Below, piece by piece: positions 62,290 through 64,000 of a DNA stretch of 64,000 bases; position 1 is the stretch's first letter, and each line of letters begins with the position of its first letter. The notes beneath the pieces are model-generated. The model had not been told where the DNA came from. It made no database searches and was given only the letters and a program-made list of their open reading frames with translations. Where the stretch lies: contig NZ_CP134399.1 in the NCBI RefSeq assembly GCF_002968295.1, positions 744,001 to 808,000 on the forward strand. Direction: 5' to 3'. The stretch is from Mycobacterium sp. ITM-2016-00317 (GTDB lineage Bacteria; Actinomycetota; Actinomycetes; Mycobacteriales; Mycobacteriaceae). The translations under genes and the position numbers were made by a program.

Positions 62290-62405
62290 ACAGCGGCGTC
62301 CAGCACCACCTGGGTGGGGTCCGCGACGCCGACGTGGTGATCGACGTGTTCGACACAGCCGGTGCGGCGTCGGTGGCCGCGCGCACCGCCGTCCCCGGCG
62401 CATAG
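62290..62405 (+). other. Possible coding remnant in an intergenic gap
   Basis: The gap 62248-62424 has no complete gene. On the plus strand one frame reads LNSGVQHHLGGVRDADVVID, then VFDTAGAASVAARTAVPGA, ending at a TAG (62403-62405), with about 89% G/C at third positions and no proper start. It looks like the 3' end of a lost gene, but the minus strand is also open here, so this is weak. Confidence 0.22.
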
Positions 62406-62424
62406 CGTTGCGCCGCAGTGACTG

Positions 62425-63675
62425 TCAACCCTCGAGCACCGCGCGCATGTCCGACTTCTGCCACAGGTTGAGGAAGTTCGTCATCATCAGCAGCCGGCTG
62501 CGCGTCTGCTCGTTGCCGGCGATCGCCGGGTCGAACCGGTCGGCAACCCGCTCGGGCAGCACCTTGAGCAGGTAGCCGGGCACGTCGAGCAGCCAGGTGG
62601 TCCCCATGATCGCGACGTAGCCGAGCAGGTGGTCGCCCAGCGCCGCGACGTCGAGTTCCGGGCCGCCCGCCGCGGTGTACTCGGCGGCGAGATGGGTCAG
62701 CAGACCCCACGAATGACGTTCCCACAGTGTGGTTTCGGCGCTGCACAGCGAGCCCCAGACGGCCATCGCGAGGTTCATCCGGCCGACGCATCCCCAGTCC
62801 AGCAGCCCGCACCGCAGCAGGTCTCTCTCGCGCCAGAACCACGCGTTGTCGACGTTGGCGTTCCAGTGGCACAGCGCGACGTGGTCCGGGTCGGCGGCCA
62901 GCCGGTCCCACACCGCGTCCACCCGCTGCGGGACCAGCGCGACGTCATCGGAGAGGCGGGCGAGGAAGTCCGGCGAGACGAGCTCGCCGGGCAGAAGTCC
63001 CGGATGCCGGTCGCCCAGGGCACCGAGCAGATCGACGCGGCGCCGCAGCTGCGCCGCGGTGTGCGGCGGCCGATCTCCGACCGAGAGCTGTCGCATGTCG
63101 ACGGCGAAACCCGCGTCGGCGCCGAGCCGTCCGGCCTTGTCGCTGCCTGCGAGCCGGCCCAGCGCGCTGAACAACGCCAGGTAGTGCTGCAGCGGATCCG
63201 GCATCGAATGGTCGGCGCACTTGTCGTACTGTCGCTCGACGCCGTTGTCGCCGAACCGGATTCGCTCCGTGATCAGGATCCCGGTGCCGGAGTCGGCGTG
63301 GTAGTCGGCGAACACGCAGCGCGGCACCGCGATCGGGAACCGTGCGGCGCGGGTCAGCAACGCGAAGCGCACCTCCAGCGCCATCTGGCCGCGGCCCAGA
63401 TCGCGGGCCGGATCATCGAAGTCGCGGGAGAACTTGACGAACAACTCGCGCGGCAGGCCGCCGGGCCTGCGGTAGGACACTGTCAGCAGGGCTTTGCGCC
63501 CGGTGCTGCCGCCGCGGAACTCGGTCAGCTCGTCGACGGCCACGACGGCGTCGTCGTCGGCCAGCGCGCCGGACCGATGCAACGCTGCGGTGAGGAAATC
63601 GGGCCCGGCCTCATGCAGCGTCGAGGCGTCGGCGGGGAACGGCAGACCGAGATGATCGCCGGGGCAGGTCCGCAT
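62425..63675 (-). CDS. Phosphotransferase-fold protein (APH/EcKinase-like) with altered catalytic loop
   Basis: A 416-aa protein of the aminoglycoside phosphotransferase/ecdysteroid kinase-like fold: KALLTVSYRRPGGLPRELFVKFSRD in the N-lobe, ALCHWNANVDNAWFW at the catalytic loop, CGLLDWGCVGRMNLAMAVW at the metal-binding position. The usual HGDxxxxN reads HWNANVDN, so the catalytic Asp is Asn and the protein may be a pseudokinase or use other chemistry. ATG 63675 starts the conserved part; the upstream extension is a shadow. Confidence 0.82.
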   Translation of the reverse strand: MRTCPGDHLGLPFPADASTLHEAGPDFLTAALHRSGALADDDAVVAVDELTEFRGGSTGRKALLTVSYRRPGGLPRELFVKFSRDFDDPARDLGRGQMALEVRFALLTRAARFPIAVPRCVFADYHADSGTGILITERIRFGDNGVERQYDKCADHSMPDPLQHYLALFSALGRLAGSDKAGRLGADAGFAVDMRQLSVGDRPPHTAAQLRRRVDLLGALGDRHPGLLPGELVSPDFLARLSDDVALVPQRVDAVWDRLAADPDHVALCHWNANVDNAWFWRERDLLRCGLLDWGCVGRMNLAMAVWGSLCSAETTLWERHSWGLLTHLAAEYTAAGGPELDVAALGDHLLGYVAIMGTTWLLDVPGYLLKVLPERVADRFDPAIAGNEQTRSRLLMMTNFLNLWQKSDMRAVLEG

Positions 63676-63695
63676 GCGGTGATTGTGCCCGGCGT

Positions 63696-64000
63696 TCACA
63701 CGTAGCGGTTGCGTCCCGCCAACGCGCCGGAGACCGTCTGCACCACGAAGACGGCCAGGAACATCGCCCACGGCACGGTCCACCCGTGCGTCACGTCGTG
63801 CAGCAGACCGAACAGGAACGGACCTGTTCCCGCGATGAGATAGCCGAATCCCTGCGCCATGCCCGAGAGTTGGGCGGTGTCCTCGGCGGTGCGGGCCCGC
63901 AGGCCCAGCAGCGCCAATGCCATGGAGAACGCGCTCATACCGATGCCCAGCAGCAGGCTCCACAGCAGCGGTTGCGCCGCCGGGGCGAGCATCAGGCCGA
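63696..64000 (-). CDS. MFS transporter (CynX/NimT-like), N-terminus outside window
   Basis: The last 100 or so residues of a major facilitator protein, running off the right edge. Three membrane helices are visible (LLWSLLLGIGMSAFSMALALLGLRA, GYLIAGTGPFLFGLLHDV, AMFLAVFVVQTVSGALA). The C-terminal pattern GMAQGFGYLIAGTGP fits the cyanate/nitroimidazole exporter family. Substrate unknown. Stop at 63696, 20 nt before the kinase-like gene on the same strand. Confidence 0.8.
   Translation of the reverse strand, partial: GLMLAPAAQPLLWSLLLGIGMSAFSMALALLGLRARTAEDTAQLSGMAQGFGYLIAGTGPFLFGLLHDVTHGWTVPWAMFLAVFVVQTVSGALAGRNRYV

Noticed and set aside
62396..62424. Another copy of the palindromic element (ATAGCGTT core)
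   Set aside because: Only the 8-nt core is shared and the arms do not pair over a comparable length.
1..64000. tRNA, rRNA, CRISPR array or toxin-antitoxin pair
   Set aside because: I read both strands for these and saw no cloverleaf, array of spaced repeats, or toxin-antitoxin gene pair.

Overview
The window is about 70% GC and reads as chromosomal DNA of a mycobacterium, most likely a rapidly growing Mycolicibacterium (inference). From left to right the gene order follows the Mycobacterium tuberculosis stretch Rv0483 to Rv0553, with losses (no cmaA2, mmpS2/mmpL2, Rv0492c-Rv0494, fabH or galE3) and insertions. I saw no rRNA, tRNA, CRISPR array, integrase or insertion sequence. Ortholog statements come from recall of the families and were not searched.

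Layout. 0-8 kb: cell-wall and redox genes (lprQ, an SDR, a ROK regulator, mshA, a YbjN protein, gpmA) and the phosphate-sensing pair senX3-regX3. 8-18 kb: ppx, an acidic membrane protein, an isomerase, a thioesterase, proC, a BldC-like regulator, the tiny ribosomal protein bS22, galE2, an acyltransferase, a dehydratase, serB1 and a glutaredoxin-like protein. 18-25 kb: the haem block hemA-hemC-hemD-hemB and four small membrane proteins. 25-33 kb: an accessory oxidative stretch (MpaB-like oxygenase, TetR, flavoprotein, P450, a 45-aa Cys-rich protein, F420 reductase, a permease and an amidohydrolase). 33-41 kb: hemL and cytochrome c maturation (thioredoxin, ccdA, resB, ccsA). 41-46 kb: a six-gene MoxR/DUF58/VWA/TPR operon of the Bat type. 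46-61 kb: menaquinone genes menA, menE and menB interleaved with mtnP, a nitronate monooxygenase, a two-component system, the phosphate transporter pit and fatty-acid genes. 61-64 kb: a Ddn-like reductase, a HAD hydrolase, a kinase-like protein and the end of an MFS transporter.

Main observations. (1) A 24-codon leaderless reading frame with four consecutive cysteine codons (1722-1796) precedes the ROK regulator-mshA unit. It has the architecture of a mycobacterial cysteine attenuator and would tie the first step of mycothiol synthesis to cysteine supply. (2) Paired GAAC repeats 11 bp apart lie upstream of both senX3 and pit and fit RegX3 sites. (3) A family of palindromic intergenic elements (arms 14-17 nt, loop 27-29 nt) occurs three times. 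(4) A 45-aa desulforedoxin-like Cys protein and a 59-aa Rv0530A-like protein are encoded in short frames. (5) ROK regulator, ppx, galE2 and hemB each carry a small indel that breaks the reading frame, all within the first 23 kb; these are either assembly errors or real decay.

Genes work in blocks: hemA-hemC-hemD-hemB and the distant hemL supply tetrapyrroles; the ccd/res/ccs genes attach haem to c-type cytochromes; menA/menE/menB make the menaquinone used by the same respiratory chain; senX3-regX3 probably controls pit.
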